In this document: positions 35,628 to 46,578 of the stretch, one piece after another
Position numbering within the stretch: position 1 is the first letter of the stretch
How the letters are laid out: every line of letters starts with the position of its first letter
NCBI GenBank assembly: GCA_963921425.1
Contig: OY992838.1
Coordinates: forward strand, 11,036,001 to 11,100,000
Origin: Dryas octopetala
Taxonomy: Eukaryota > Streptophyta > Magnoliopsida > Rosales > Rosaceae
Length of the DNA stretch: 64,000 nucleotides
Reading direction: 5' to 3'
The notes under the pieces: model-generated
Told to the model about the DNA's origin: nothing
The model's database searches: none
What the model saw: only the letters and a program-made list of their open reading frames with translations
Position numbers and translations under genes: made by a program

Positions 35628-36240
35628 TAAGAGGGATTCTATTTGCACACCCTCTTTTTTCTTTTTGCACACCTTTCTTAACAAAAAAAAAAATGAAAAA
35701 CCAATACAAAAAGACACAAAACACCCTTCTCTCTTCTTCCCTCCTCCTCCCCCTCCCCCTCCCCCTCCCCCTCCCCTACGCCCTCCCAGACCCACCAACC
35801 CAGCCAAGCTCGACCTCGTCTTCCTTCTTCCCTTTACCACCCCCTCATTCTTCCCCTCCTTCTGCGACCCACCACCTCTGCCAAACCTGACCCACCTCAT
35901 CTTTCTCTCTCCCCGAAATCCAACCCTAGCTTCTTCCCTTCCCCCCTGCGACGACCACCCCTCAACATTTTACAAAAAAAAAAATGTAGCTGCAAAATTT
36001 TTTGTCAGAGAGAAAGAGGAGGGCTGGGTTGGTGGGTCTTGGAGGGCGCAGGGGAGGGGGAGGGGTAGGGAAGAGAAAGGAAGGGGGAGGGCGCAGGGGC
36101 TATGTGTTTGCAAAGAAAGAAGAGAAGAGAGAGGGAATGAGAGAGAAGAGTGTTTGTGTCTTTTTGTACTGGTTTTTCATTTTTTTTAAGAAGGGTATGC
36201 AAAAAGAAAAAAAAAAGTGTGCAAATAACGGCCCTTAAAT
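35628..36240. mobile_element. Foldback element with polypyrimidine/polypurine arms, about 610 bp
   Basis: The left end reads TTTAAGAGGGATTCTATTTGCACACC and the right end, read inward, TTTAAGGGCCGTTATTTGCACAC. The arms continue as a C-rich strand on the left (CCCTCC repeats at 35742-35776) and the matching G-rich strand on the right (36028-36095). They also share CCACCAACCCAGCC, AAAACCAGTAC/AAACCAATAC-type and AAAGACACAAA-type segments. The 174-codon Pro/Arg-rich frame inside is a product of this composition. Confidence 0.65.
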
Positions 36241-36475
36241 TTAATTAGTATTTTATACCTCAAAAGAAGCAGCGGCCAAAAAAATAAAAATAGTAAGAAG
36301 AAATGATTTTAGATAAAAACTTAAATAACATTTTCATTAGTAATTTTATATTAACAAAATATAAAAATAAAAACCCAAAAAGAAAAAGAAAAACTTTGTC
36401 TAATAAAATAATGACACGTGAGATGGTATAAAAATATGGTATAAGAATATGGTAAATATAGTATTATTCAAAAAA
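36241..36475. other. Short AT-rich intergenic spacer
   Basis: Nothing is recognised here. Confidence 0.4.
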
Positions 36476-36902
36476 GGCCAAATAACACTTTTGGTCCATG
36501 TATTTTCACAAAACTTCCATTTTGGTCATGTTTTTTAATTTTGGCAATTTCAATAATTTACTTCCAATAGGATAGCAATTAAGTCTAAATTATTAACTAT
36601 GTTTAAATTGTTGACGGCAAATCTGACGTGCTTCGCACGTTAGTTATATTTCAGATATTTTACTCCACCTAAATGCCTATGTAATTCATGCCCACTCATC
36701 ATTGAACAAAATTAGTTTGGAAAATTAAGTAATTTTAGTGCTAAACTCAATGTATTCAATGACTGATAAAAGCTTAAATAGGCATTTTAGTGAACTAAGA
36801 TATCCAAAATGCCACTTACATATGAAGCACGTGCTTCCGCGTCAGATTATCTATCAACAATTTAAACGAGATTAACAATTTGGACCAAAAATGTCATTTG
36901 AA
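36476..36902. mobile_element. Degraded MITE, about 430 bp
   Basis: The left end GCCAAATAACACTTTTGGTCC is mirrored by the right end, read inward TTCAAATGACATTTTTGGTCC. Inner arms share AATTGTTGA(C/T)(A)G and ATCTGACG(T/C)G near the GCACG motif. The ends are imperfect and the target duplication is obscured by A-tracts. Confidence 0.55.
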
Positions 36903-37110
36903 AAAAAAAAAAAAATCTTCTGTAAAATGTAAAAAGTGGTATTGTTTTTTTAATTTTTAAAATTTTCCATTGCCCCTTCGGATTTACTTGGAAGAGAATA
37001 TAGATATATAAACAAGTTGGCACCGAATATACACAAACAAAACAAGTGCCGGTGGAGGCATGAGCTACGAATTGAGCCACGAAATCCGAGCCCAACATGG
37101 TCCTATCGAC

Positions 37111-37204
37111 ACGTACAATTCAACGTGGCTGGCTATGTAGCTTAACACCTGCCACTCCACGTAACCCAACACACTACGTGTGAAGCCACCGCCACGCACC
37201 ACGT
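37111..37204 (+). promoter_or_regulatory. Cluster of five ACGT cores upstream of the LEA-type gene
   Basis: ACGT occurs at 37111, 37123, 37159, 37176 and 37201, in contexts such as GACACGTAC, CAACGTGGC, CCACGTAAC and CTACGTGTG. Such G-box/ABRE-like cores bind bZIP factors in abscisic-acid responses (established for LEA promoters). A TATATAAA at 37005-37012 lies upstream of the cluster, so the cluster might fall in the leader if that TATA box is used. Confidence 0.5.
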
Positions 37205-37340
37205 TGCAAACACCAAGTACCAAAATCCTCCTAAAACCGTAACAAAATGAAACCTCTGAAATCTAAATTATACCTCCACAGCTACATCACATTCATACCC
37301 CAAAATCTCAGGAAACAAAAACTACAAGAAAAGAAACAAA

Positions 37341-40000
37341 ATGATGAATTTCGTGGCCCTGTTCCTGGTTGTGAGTACACTAGTCAGCGCAGGAATTTGG
37401 TCTCCAAGCCCAGAACAGAAGCAAGATGAAGATCATCACAGGGAGCAAGTGATTGTGAAAAATGGGCACAGAGTGGTAGTTGTGGAGTATGACCAAGAGG
37501 GTCGTCCCAACACCAAGGTCTCAATCTCATCACCACCGCCACCATCAGAACAAGACCACCCAAACAACAGAGAGTCTTCAATTTCCGACAATGAAGTGCC
37601 AGCACCGTCAACGTTCACAGGGGCCTTTGACAATGGTACGGGGAACGTCAAAGACGCTGGTGCCTCTGTTGGTGGTGGTCATCATAGTAGTCCCAAAGAG
37701 CTCATATGTGATGCCTATGGGAAGTGCAAGCACAAGATTGCGAGTGTCTTGGAGAGCAAGAAAGAGATTGTGAAGGGGGCTGCCAATGAGGCCAAGGAGA
37801 CGGCTCAGCGGGTCGGAGAGGCAGTAGAAGATGCTTATGGAAAGGCCAAAGAGACGGTGTCGGATAAGGCGCATGAGGTTAAAGACACTGCAATGGACAT
37901 GGGGGACACATTGGCTGGAGATATAAGGAGAAATGCGTCCATTGCTTTTAACAAAGAGGTGGAGAAGGCCAAAGAGGTCAAAGAAGCTGCAGAGCATGTT
38001 GCTGACAAGGTCAAGGCTGGGACAGAGCAGGTCAAGCATGGGACCCAGAAGGGGTTTGATCAATTGCTTCACAGAGGGAGAGAGGTTTGGTCTGCTACTG
38101 TGAGGTCCATGGGATCACCCTCTGAGGGGTTGGATCGTTTGGTGTCGGTGTTGGGTTTGTTTGGGTTTGCCACAGCTTATGGGATGTTCATGTGGATTAC
38201 GTTTGCTTCGAGTCATGTGCTGTCTGGGGCTCTGTCGCCCCAGCAGTTTGGGATGGTGCAGAGCAAGATTTACAAGGTTTATTTCGCGGCCGGGGCTTAT
38301 AGTGTTGGGATGGTATTGTTGGGTCATCTGTGGAGCCATAGGAAGAAGATGTTCACAGGCAAGGTTGTTGATGTGTCGCAGAACTATAATCTTATGACTG
38401 CACTGCTCATGGTTTTAGTCAATATGATATACTTGGAGCCTCGATCCACTAAGGTAAGTAATCAACCTTTTATTATATTTGTGCTTTGCAATTGCAATCC
38501 CAATTGTTTAATTAGATATGATTCTTCATTTGCATTTGTACTGTATGTTTTGGCCCACATATGAAATAATTGTTAGGCCCACATTCTAACAGCATAAGCG
38601 TTTAAGTTTTTAAGTTTTTGGGAATAGTAGTCAACTAGCAAACTCATGTACTGTTATATAATTGTATTTAATAGTGAAGTTTTTATGTGATGGTCATGAA
38701 AATAGTTATTTTTATGTGATGTTCTTTTATTTCGGCATATGGAACAGGCTGGAACAGAAGCTAGTGCTGGTTTTCTTTGGATTTTATCCTGCTTCAATTT
38801 TTTTCTTAGATATCCTGCTTTTCAATTGGTGTATAAGACCCTACACAGGCATGATATAATTTGTGGCCGGCTTGATTTATTGGGGGGTCTATGAGACCCT
38901 ACAAAAAAGTAGTCGAGACAAAAACTTGCTAATTGCATTGGCTATGTAGTCCATGAAGAAGACAGATTAGACCTGCATGATGACTTAAAAACCTGTCATT
39001 ATCATTCAAGTCATAGGGTCCTGAATTGTTTTAGTGTGTCCATCTCCAATGAAGCATAATCTGGACCCATAGCCATAATTCATTGCATAAGATTCCTTTC
39101 TAGGATTCAATGACAGTACATTCTCTTCAATTATTCTCCTTTCTTTTCCTTGGTAAAGAAAGATATAAACCCTTTTCCTTTATTTTTTTTTGGGTAAAAC
39201 TTGAGTAATATAAAAACCATCGACCTAGCCAAACCACTACCTGCCAAATAAAAGGCCTTAGAAAGTAATTTCCCGTACCCAGTACTATGTTCAAATTCAT
39301 TTTCGATCATTAAAACAATTATGCTATTTCATGGGACTTCAGTAGGTATTTAAGGTTTACTTGGTTTTGAAGTAGGAAAAGTGAAGGGTTACTTGGTTTT
39401 GAATGTAAGAAAATCATTGGTCTTCTGGCCCTATAACTATTTCTTTACTATACCTTCTTTAATTTCAAAAATTAGTGAGGTGGTAAACATCAACTTCTCT
39501 TATAGGGCCTGAAAATTTTACTGTTCAGAGTCTAGTCCAACCCATTTAGCGAAGGTATCATATGCACAAGCTTTCATACTTTATCCCTAGTTAGAAGGCA
39601 TGCTTGGTAAGAAATTATATAAATACGATTGCATTAAGATTATCTGTACATACATGTACAGTTTTGCATATCATTCATCTTTGTTTCTCTCCTCTTATTG
39701 CTAAGAATGTTTATGCAGGTGATGTTTGAGTGGATGAAGGCGGAGAAGGAAGAAGGAAGAGGAAGAGGAAGAGAACATGGTGCTGAGACCAGCATTGAGC
39801 CTGAGCAGCAGCCAAGCACCGCTGAAGCCGGTAGAAAGAAGCACGAAGCAGTGCAGTCTCAGGTAAATGATAGCCTTAACGAGATGCGTGAGGGGCTCAA
39901 GAAGCTAAATACATATTCATCCTTCCTGAACATGGTGTCGCTAATGGCTCTTAGTTGGCATCTTGTATACCTCGGGCAGCGTCTCCACATTTCATGCTGA
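37341..40000 (+). CDS. LEA-like / TMEM205-like (DUF4149) membrane protein, two exons
   Basis: Exon 1 is 37341-38453 and exon 2 is 39719-40000, with donor AAG-GTAAGT and acceptor TTTATGCAG. The spliced product is 464 aa. It begins with a signal peptide (about 1-17), followed by QVIVKNGHRVVVVEYD, which is characteristic of the plant family around Arabidopsis At1g72100. Residues about 120-245 are a Lys/Glu/Ala-rich amphipathic LEA-like repeat (AKETAQRVGEAVEDAYGKAKE type). A TMEM205/DUF4149-like part follows, with hydrophobic segments at about 265-295, 309-332 and 350-364 and a last one at about 440-460 in exon 2. The role is probably in an endomembrane during dehydration or seed maturation (inferred from the family). 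The first of two adjacent ATGs is taken as the start. The 1.27-kb intron is ordinary AT-rich sequence. Confidence 0.88.
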
Positions 40001-41524
40001 CTGATATAAGGAATTGGGTGTATATCTTAATTTGCTTGTTGACGTTGGTGTTTGTTTGATGAGGTTTTGATCGTCTGCTTTGTGATGCTTGTATAGTTTG
40101 TACTTTTGGTACTGTAACACACATGGATTTGGATACATGTATATCAGTCATAATATAATGCTACACTCTTTGTGTGTTCTTTTTATGAGGAATTTCTTCT
40201 GTGTGGATGAGAGATGTTGGTTTAAAATACTAGAGTTTGGCTAGTCTCAAGTGAAAATCCGACATTGTCGAAACAATCATATAGATTGTCAAAAATCCGA
40301 CATTGTGTGTTTTATCATATAGATTCATAGCAAAAATCTTTGTCGAAACAATCAACTATTTGTACCATGAATTAGTGTTTGTCAATTCTTTTCCATCTTC
40401 TAGTTTTTTTCTATCCTTTCTTCTTTTCTGCTGAACCAAAAATCGGCTCATTTGTCATGAATGCAAACATTAAAAAACTAGTTTAACCTCAAAGAATATG
40501 CCACTTATAGAAAATTTGACATTTCATTTACTTCTTAAAAAACATAACATTGAAATGTGAGGGGCAGAATATTGAAATAACAGAGTAACAGAGTACTAGT
40601 GCTCACAGAGTCTGCATTGTATAATTTGTATTCCATAACTACTGTGATGAGCAGAACTTTGAGGTATGTGAAACTTCGCTTAGTAGCACCTCGTTGTCAA
40701 ACACATGCGCATGAGTATGGTAAAACCTAAATGATGTTGAGTGTTCACATTTAAGTACGGTGTCCCTTTATGTATTATTTCTCTAGAGGTGAGGGGTTAC
40801 CATATATATTGATAGACTTGGCAACGTGTCTTATTTTAGGAGAGTCAAACTACTCACTAAATAACACAACAATGGAACAATTATCTTGATCCAAAGCGCC
40901 TGTGCTATGACCATCATTTGAAGACAATGCAACTATTCAGGTAAATGAGAAACAAAGTACATGCCCCATTTGATATTATAACTGAGAGCTTGTTAGGAAA
41001 GTGGCTTATGCTTACTAATAAGCTTAAGATTAATGAAACAGAAGTTTAATTATTTGTTTCATTTGTAAAGGTAGGGGTTAAAATAAAAAGACGATATACT
41101 ACAAGATAAAAGGTTTTTAGTCACAAAAATACAGAAATTCAGTAACTAAATGTATTAGTCACAAATTTGTTCATTTAGCTTGATTTCATGCAATGACTGT
41201 TTAATTTATCCTTTAACTCCTTGTAATATCTGTATTGCATTGCATCTACCTCTTAAGTAAACAGAACATTGAATTGTGAGGAGCAGAACAATGGAATAAC
41301 AGAGTATTAGTGCCCACACAGTCTGCATTGCATTCCATAACTACTATAATGAGCAGAACAATGAGGTATGAGAAACTTCACACATAACATTGACATGATT
41401 AGTTGTCAAACACATGAGCATGAGTACAGTAGAATCCTTAATTAATTCGAGATGCAATTAATTGTATTATGAAAAAAGAAAAACTGAAAATATAAAATAT
41501 AAAGTAGATGCAATATTCTAGCTC
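40001..41524. other. Intergenic, with remnants of duplicated flanking sequence
   Basis: There is no gene. Bases about 40560-40740 reappear, diverged, at about 41270-41440 (GGCAGAATATTGAAATAACA, AGTCTGCATTG, ATTCCATAACTACT, TTGTCAAACACATG). Bases about 40795-40960 reappear beyond the receptor gene at about 45033-45195. This suggests old local duplications around the receptor gene. Confidence 0.55.
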
Positions 41525-43771
41525 CTAATCAAGCCTTGCCTTCATCCTAGTCATACGCACTGTTATCATCACATAGATCCTATCTTGTACATTGTCTAGA
41601 AATTGGAAATATGCATATCTCCATGTCTTCTTAAGCATTAAAGGACCACAAACTCCCCAAAATCCTGTAATGAATCCAAGAGCAACGGAAATATAAAACC
41701 ATGGAATTTGATTCCCATTCTCCACATCTTGGCTGTTCTTATTATTTGCTGCACCATCGCCATTAGTTTGTTGGCACTCATTTGGAAGTGGGGCACCACA
41801 GAGTTTTGGATTCCCCTCAAATGCAGACGCAGTGAAGCTTTGGAGCTGAGTGCTTGTTGGTATTGTTCCTTGGAGATTGTTATATGAGACATTGAAATAT
41901 GACAAGAAATTAAGACTCATCAATGACACCGGAATTTTTCCAGAAAAATGATTAATAGAAAGATCCAATGTCTCCAAGTTCTTGAGGTTAGAAATTTGGT
42001 CTGGAATGTTGCCAGAGAAGTTGTTGGCCCTAATATCCAAACAATGGAGAAGGTGCAATTGGCTGATCTCAGTAGGTATATTGCCACTGATGCTATTGTT
42101 TGTTAGGTATATCGATGGTGGAAAGTAAGACAAATAATTGAACTGTAAATCTTTTGCATCATCAGCAGGTTGGAGAAAAACGAACAATTCAAGATAATTA
42201 TGACGATCTACTTGAGCTGCTTGTGTAGATACCAACATGGGTAGTTTGCAAAGTTCCTTTGGAAATTGACCTGAAATTAGGTTGAAACCCAAGTGCATAA
42301 AAAAGAGCCTTGGAAGAGTCCCCAACCAACTTGGAACTGACCCTGTGATTCTATTTCCGGACATAATCAAGATCTCTAACTTCTTTAGCCTAGATAACCA
42401 TCTAGGTATTTGACCAGTGAGTTCACAAGAACTCAAACCAAGAACTCGAAGATTTTGGAATCCATTGAATTCAGCCATGCCATCATCATCTGGCATTTCC
42501 TCACCTATAAAACTCGATGAAAGGGATAGAAATACGAGACTTTTGCAACGCATCAAAATCTTCATTGCCCCAGTGACATTGGTCAATTTGTTGCCTCCAA
42601 GCGAGAGAAATGACAGAGATTTTAGTGAAAGAATATCAGGTTGTATTTGTCCCTCTAGATCATTTCCACTCAGTCGGATTGCTTTCAAAGACTTGCATGA
42701 GTAAAGGCTTATTGGCAACATACCAGTGAAGTAATTACTCTTGAGATCAAGTTTACTAAGTTGACTAAGTCTGGAGAAATTAAGGGTGGAGATATCTCCC
42801 TCCAAGTTGTTTTCTGCTAGACGTAGTTCTACAAGGTTTGTGCAATTAATCAAAGATGGGGGCAGAGAACCTTCCAGATTGTTGAAATCAAGGAGCATGA
42901 GTTTCAACTTGGAGAGCTTCCCAAAATGGAGAGGGAGCACACCACTCAATTGATTAAAGTGGAGGTCAAGGATTGTGAGGTTAATGAGGTTGACAATTCT
43001 ATTACTAACGACTCCATGAAGTAAATTAGAAGGTAATGCAATTTCTTCAAGTGTGGTAGCATTATACATATCTTCCGGAAGTATTCCTGAGAGATTATTG
43101 TAACCAGCACGAAAAACCTGCAGTTTTGAACACTTGCCTAGTCCAGGAGAGATATTGCCATCGAATTTATTGAAGGAAAAATCCAATATGGTAATCAAGG
43201 GAGAAGAATGAAGACAAATAGAGGATGGGACAGAACCTGAGAAGGTATTGTTGCTGACATTGAAACTAGTCAAATTCCAAGCTTGTTGGAAGAAGGAATG
43301 TGGAATTGCACCTTGGAAGTGATTGCTGGACAAATCCAACATCCGAATCATATTTCTGGATGGTAGAGAAAGCGGTTGTTCTCCAATTAGAAGGTTATAG
43401 CTCAAATCAAGGATCTCAAGACGATTCAAGGACAATAATAGTTCAGTTTGGTCAAGTGAACCAGAAAGTGAATTGTGGGAGAGATTGAGGTGGGTGAGTT
43501 GTGTGAGATTTCCAAGTGATGATGAGGGAAATTTACCTCTTTTGAGTTTGAGGTCTTTGGAGGGTAAGTGCAAATGTGTGACCCGACCGACCTGATTGCA
43601 AGTGATGCCCTCCCATTGACAACAATTAAGGGAGGTCCAATTTAAAGGAGGAGAAGAAAGAGCGAGGGCAAAGGACAGGAGAGAGCTGTGTTCAGTTTGC
43701 TTGCATGCATAAATATTTGAAGATAGAATGTAAGGGAATAAGATGAGGATGAGAAGCAAGGCACGAGCCAT
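41525..43771 (-). CDS. LRR receptor-like protein (RLP2/RLP3-PSY1R type), no kinase
   Basis: A single-exon frame of 748 codons from ATG 43771. It has a signal peptide (about 1-22), a cysteine-containing LRR N-cap (NCCQWEGITC), and roughly twenty extracellular leucine-rich repeats of the plant LxGxIP type interrupted by an island (about 510-552). The final repeats are followed by a GNPKLCGAPLPNEC C-cap. One transmembrane helix (about 691-713, WFYISVALGFITGFWGVCGP) precedes a 35-residue basic tail that ends the protein. This layout matches Arabidopsis RLP2/RLP3 (RFO2), relatives of the PSY1 receptor; such proteins signal from the plasma membrane together with co-receptor kinases. The ligand is unknown. 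The frame is complete, with all N-glycosylation-rich repeats intact. Confidence 0.9.
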   Translation of the reverse strand: MARALLLILILFPYILSSNIYACKQTEHSSLLSFALALSSPPLNWTSLNCCQWEGITCNQVGRVTHLHLPSKDLKLKRGKFPSSSLGNLTQLTHLNLSHNSLSGSLDQTELLLSLNRLEILDLSYNLLIGEQPLSLPSRNMIRMLDLSSNHFQGAIPHSFFQQAWNLTSFNVSNNTFSGSVPSSICLHSSPLITILDFSFNKFDGNISPGLGKCSKLQVFRAGYNNLSGILPEDMYNATTLEEIALPSNLLHGVVSNRIVNLINLTILDLHFNQLSGVLPLHFGKLSKLKLMLLDFNNLEGSLPPSLINCTNLVELRLAENNLEGDISTLNFSRLSQLSKLDLKSNYFTGMLPISLYSCKSLKAIRLSGNDLEGQIQPDILSLKSLSFLSLGGNKLTNVTGAMKILMRCKSLVFLSLSSSFIGEEMPDDDGMAEFNGFQNLRVLGLSSCELTGQIPRWLSRLKKLEILIMSGNRITGSVPSWLGTLPRLFFMHLGFNLISGQFPKELCKLPMLVSTQAAQVDRHNYLELFVFLQPADDAKDLQFNYLSYFPPSIYLTNNSISGNIPTEISQLHLLHCLDIRANNFSGNIPDQISNLKNLETLDLSINHFSGKIPVSLMSLNFLSYFNVSYNNLQGTIPTSTQLQSFTASAFEGNPKLCGAPLPNECQQTNGDGAANNKNSQDVENGNQIPWFYISVALGFITGFWGVCGPLMLKKTWRYAYFQFLDNVQDRIYVMITVRMTRMKARLD

Positions 43772-44124
43772 TGGGTGATCTGCAGGCTACACTTGATAAT
43801 TTAGATTGCTCAAAGGTTTGTATATATATATATTGGATGAGCAAATGAGGTGGAAGCAAAGCCAAGAAGAGCCGACCGCCGGCTGGCTTCCAATCGGGTT
43901 AGGAAGTTAGAAGTCAGAGGTCAACAAAAAAAAAATAAAGAGCAGAAGAAGGTTTTCCTAAATTGTATCACTATCACCTAATTAAATTAATGGCAGCTAA
44001 GTAAAACATGCTCTGCTCCCAGTGTCACTTTCACACCGGCTGGCCACTGGATATATAGACACAAAATCCTATTCACATTAAAATCTTGGTGGAGAGAAAC
44101 TTGCCTGGGGAGGTGGCATCACAC

Positions 44125-44155
<31 letters not shown>

Positions 44156-45268
44156 GCAAGTATTTCTCTCTTTCTCTCTCTTGCCTATAATGCCACCTCC
44201 CCTATAATGGGAACAAACAAGTTTTTCTCATCTTGGTGACATAAATCCTGATCACTAGTTTATTTTATTTCTCCATTTACTTCCTTTGGGGTCTTCATAC
44301 AAGACAATAAAGGGTTTTGACAATTCCTCATCTCCTGATTTTGATGACTTGACTCTTAACTGAGGTGGTTGATGACATTTAAGGGTTTTGCTTGATTTTC
44401 TACAAGGACTCTTTAATTTGTCCTTTAATTTCTTATTTTGATGTCTCAACTAAGGTCTACAATGACTTCAAAGTACTTTCATTGTGTAGCCTACCATTTG
44501 TTTTTTGGTTCAATTATAAGGAGGCTTGAAGTGGCGGGGAGTTGTGAACTCTCACCTTGAGTATAGAACGTAAAAATGCACCAAACCTTTAAGAATATTT
44601 AAAATTAAAAAAAATTAAAAATGAAACAAAGAAGTTTCCCTCCCCTGTCACCAAATCCACATTTCCTCTGCTCAACGCTACTTATAACAAATTTGACATT
44701 TCAACTTGCCACTGTCAAAAACTAATTTTGAAGCTGTCACTATTCTCCACAGGAGACGACTAAGTTTCAAAAAAAAGTTCACTAGTGTGTGAGCCTAATT
44801 GGGAGGTCTCTGTGCTTGTGAAACCTCCTAAGGTAAGCCTCTGGCATAAGCACTCATGCATTAGTCCAGTGACATGAAAACAAATTAGCTACATACACAT
44901 ATGGTCATAAAATATGATACATCGAACTTGATACATTAGCTAGGAGGCTCAGAAAGATATAAGCACAACCTTTGATAGGTTTCATCTCATGAATTTTTTT
45001 GATGACCACAATGGAAGGGTCAAAAAAAGGTCACAATATATGGTGATATACTTGACAACGTGTCGTGTTTTAGGACAAAAGAGTCAAACTACCGTCTAAC
45101 ATAACAAGGTAACAATTATCTTGATCCAAAGCAGCTTTGCTATAACAATCATTGAAGAAAATCCATTTATTCAGGTAAATGAGAAACAAAATAATGCATT
45201 CGGAACAATACAGGTAAACAAGAATACTTGTAACACCAACGCTGCACTCTCTCCTTACTACTTTTATT
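43772..45268. other. Intergenic between the receptor and MADS genes
   Basis: A (GA)n microsatellite (about 44126-44155) sits within a small inverted repeat (GGGGAGGTGGCAT near 44107 and its inverse near 44190-44203). Bases 45033-45195 are a diverged copy of 40795-40960. No other gene is seen. Confidence 0.5.
43822..43834 (-). promoter_or_regulatory. TATA box of the receptor-like protein gene
   Basis: TATATATATATA lies about 50-60 bp before the ATG on the minus strand, which would give a very short leader of roughly 25 bases. Confidence 0.45.
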
Positions 45269-45802
45269 TCAAGGGTTTTTATCAACACCATGATTCACTG
45301 TCTCATCAGAATCAATTCCAGCATCAACTTGAGCAATGAACTTAATCCTATTATTGATGGAATCAATTCTTTTATCCAATTGATGCTGCAACTCTATCAA
45401 TCTTTCAAGATAACTCGAATCCTGCAAATTCTTGCCTTCCAGGTATTCAGTCAAAAGCAGCTCCTCAAGTCCTTGATTTTTCATTCTTACTTTTTCCAAT
45501 TGTCCAGTCAGCTTGGACATATTTTTCCTAAGAAAGACTTCTTGATCCATCATGAATTGACTTTGTTTTTTGGCAGGTAAACTCTTAAATTTTTCGAGTA
45601 CACCAGACGCTCCCTGTGGAGAAGGCCACACATCCATCTCGGTACCATCAAAACTATTATAGACAAAAGCGCATGCGATAACCCCACATAAGGTTGTTAT
45701 CTCCTCCAGCTTTTTAAACAGATTTGCCTTTCTCTTTTTGAAGGTTACTCTCCTGCTTGGTTCATGAGGAATCAGTTCATGCTTAATTTTATTTTTACCC
45801 AT
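45269..45802 (-). CDS. Type I MADS-box protein, M-gamma class (AGL80/PHERES-like)
   Basis: A single-exon frame of 177 codons from ATG 45802. Residues 1-60 form a MADS domain of the type I kind (RRVTFKKRKANLFKKLEEITTLCGVIACAFVY); the VWPSP segment that follows is typical of M-gamma proteins such as AGL80 and PHERES. The rest (about 80-160) is predicted coiled coil. There is no K domain, as expected for type I. Family members act in the central cell and endosperm as DNA-binding heterodimers with M-alpha partners. The N-terminus reads MGKNKIKHELIPHEPSRR, somewhat diverged from the usual MxRKKVKLA start, so DNA contacts may differ. A TTTATATC box lies about 55 bp upstream on the minus strand. Confidence 0.85.
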   Translation of the reverse strand: MGKNKIKHELIPHEPSRRVTFKKRKANLFKKLEEITTLCGVIACAFVYNSFDGTEMDVWPSPQGASGVLEKFKSLPAKKQSQFMMDQEVFLRKNMSKLTGQLEKVRMKNQGLEELLLTEYLEGKNLQDSSYLERLIELQHQLDKRIDSINNRIKFIAQVDAGIDSDETVNHGVDKNP

Positions 45803-46578
45803 GGCTGAGAATACAAAGAACTATTCGGTGCTTTTTGAAGTTGAATTAGAGAAGATATAAAGGGAAGCAATCCAAGGCTGCAAGAAATTAACCATAATTC
45901 TGGTCTTAATTGTTGCATTTTCATGGATATTGGTATCGCGTATAATTTGTTAAGAAATGAACAAGTATGGTAATATAATTAAATAGATTACTAAAGAAGA
46001 TTTTCAACATTTAATTAGTCAAAAGAATTTAGTCAGACCGCAGAATTTTTATTTTAGCTAAGAAAGGCTAAGATTCTCTATACAACCTTGAAAAGAGAAG
46101 ATTGATTTCATAGGAGGAGAGACAGGAAGGAAGAAGAACTGAAGAAGGCATAGATGAGAGACTGCAAGTGCAAACTATACCATAGTTTGGCTAAAAATAT
46201 TTGTGCTGACCTGGAGTTATGTAGACCATCAGATTAATTTAAGGGCAAGGATTTCTCCAAATGCAGATAACTCCAATCCAACTGCAGACAATTAAAGCCA
46301 GGTTTTGGTCTTTTTGCTCGATTTGATAGAAGAAAATGAGATCCAGTGCGTGCTCCAAAAATTGGGGGTTAGACTACACGTGATATACCTAACTAAAAAT
46401 CAATTATATAGAGAATCCAATTTCTCAACTCACCTATGAGGCTATGACTCTATGAGTCGAGCACTCCAACAGTAGAACCTCCAAGACTCTGCCTCTGCAG
46501 CTCTTTCCTCATATAATTTCAGCACCAAACACAAACCAGCAAAAACCTTCTCCAAGAAAATCCAAATACAGAAACACC
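45803..46578. other. Shared upstream region of the MADS and UGT genes
   Basis: The two genes diverge from this 776-bp interval. On the minus side a TATA-like box lies at about 45856-45864. On the plus side ATTATATAG (46403-46411) is about 170 bp before the UGT start, and an ACACGTGATAT motif near 46375 contains a G-box-like core. No other gene is seen. Confidence 0.5.
46403..46411 (+). promoter_or_regulatory. Possible TATA box of the UGT gene
   Basis: ATTATATAG sits about 170 bp before the ATG at 46579. If used, it would give a leader of about 140 bases, a normal length. Confidence 0.4.

Noticed and set aside
35665..36189. 174-codon Pro/Arg-rich frame
   Set aside because: It is explained by the C-rich and G-rich arms of a foldback element and has no domain.
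45121..45339. Second small gene next to the MADS frame
   Set aside because: The frame overlaps the 3' part of the MADS gene on the other strand and a duplicated non-coding segment. It has no support of its own.
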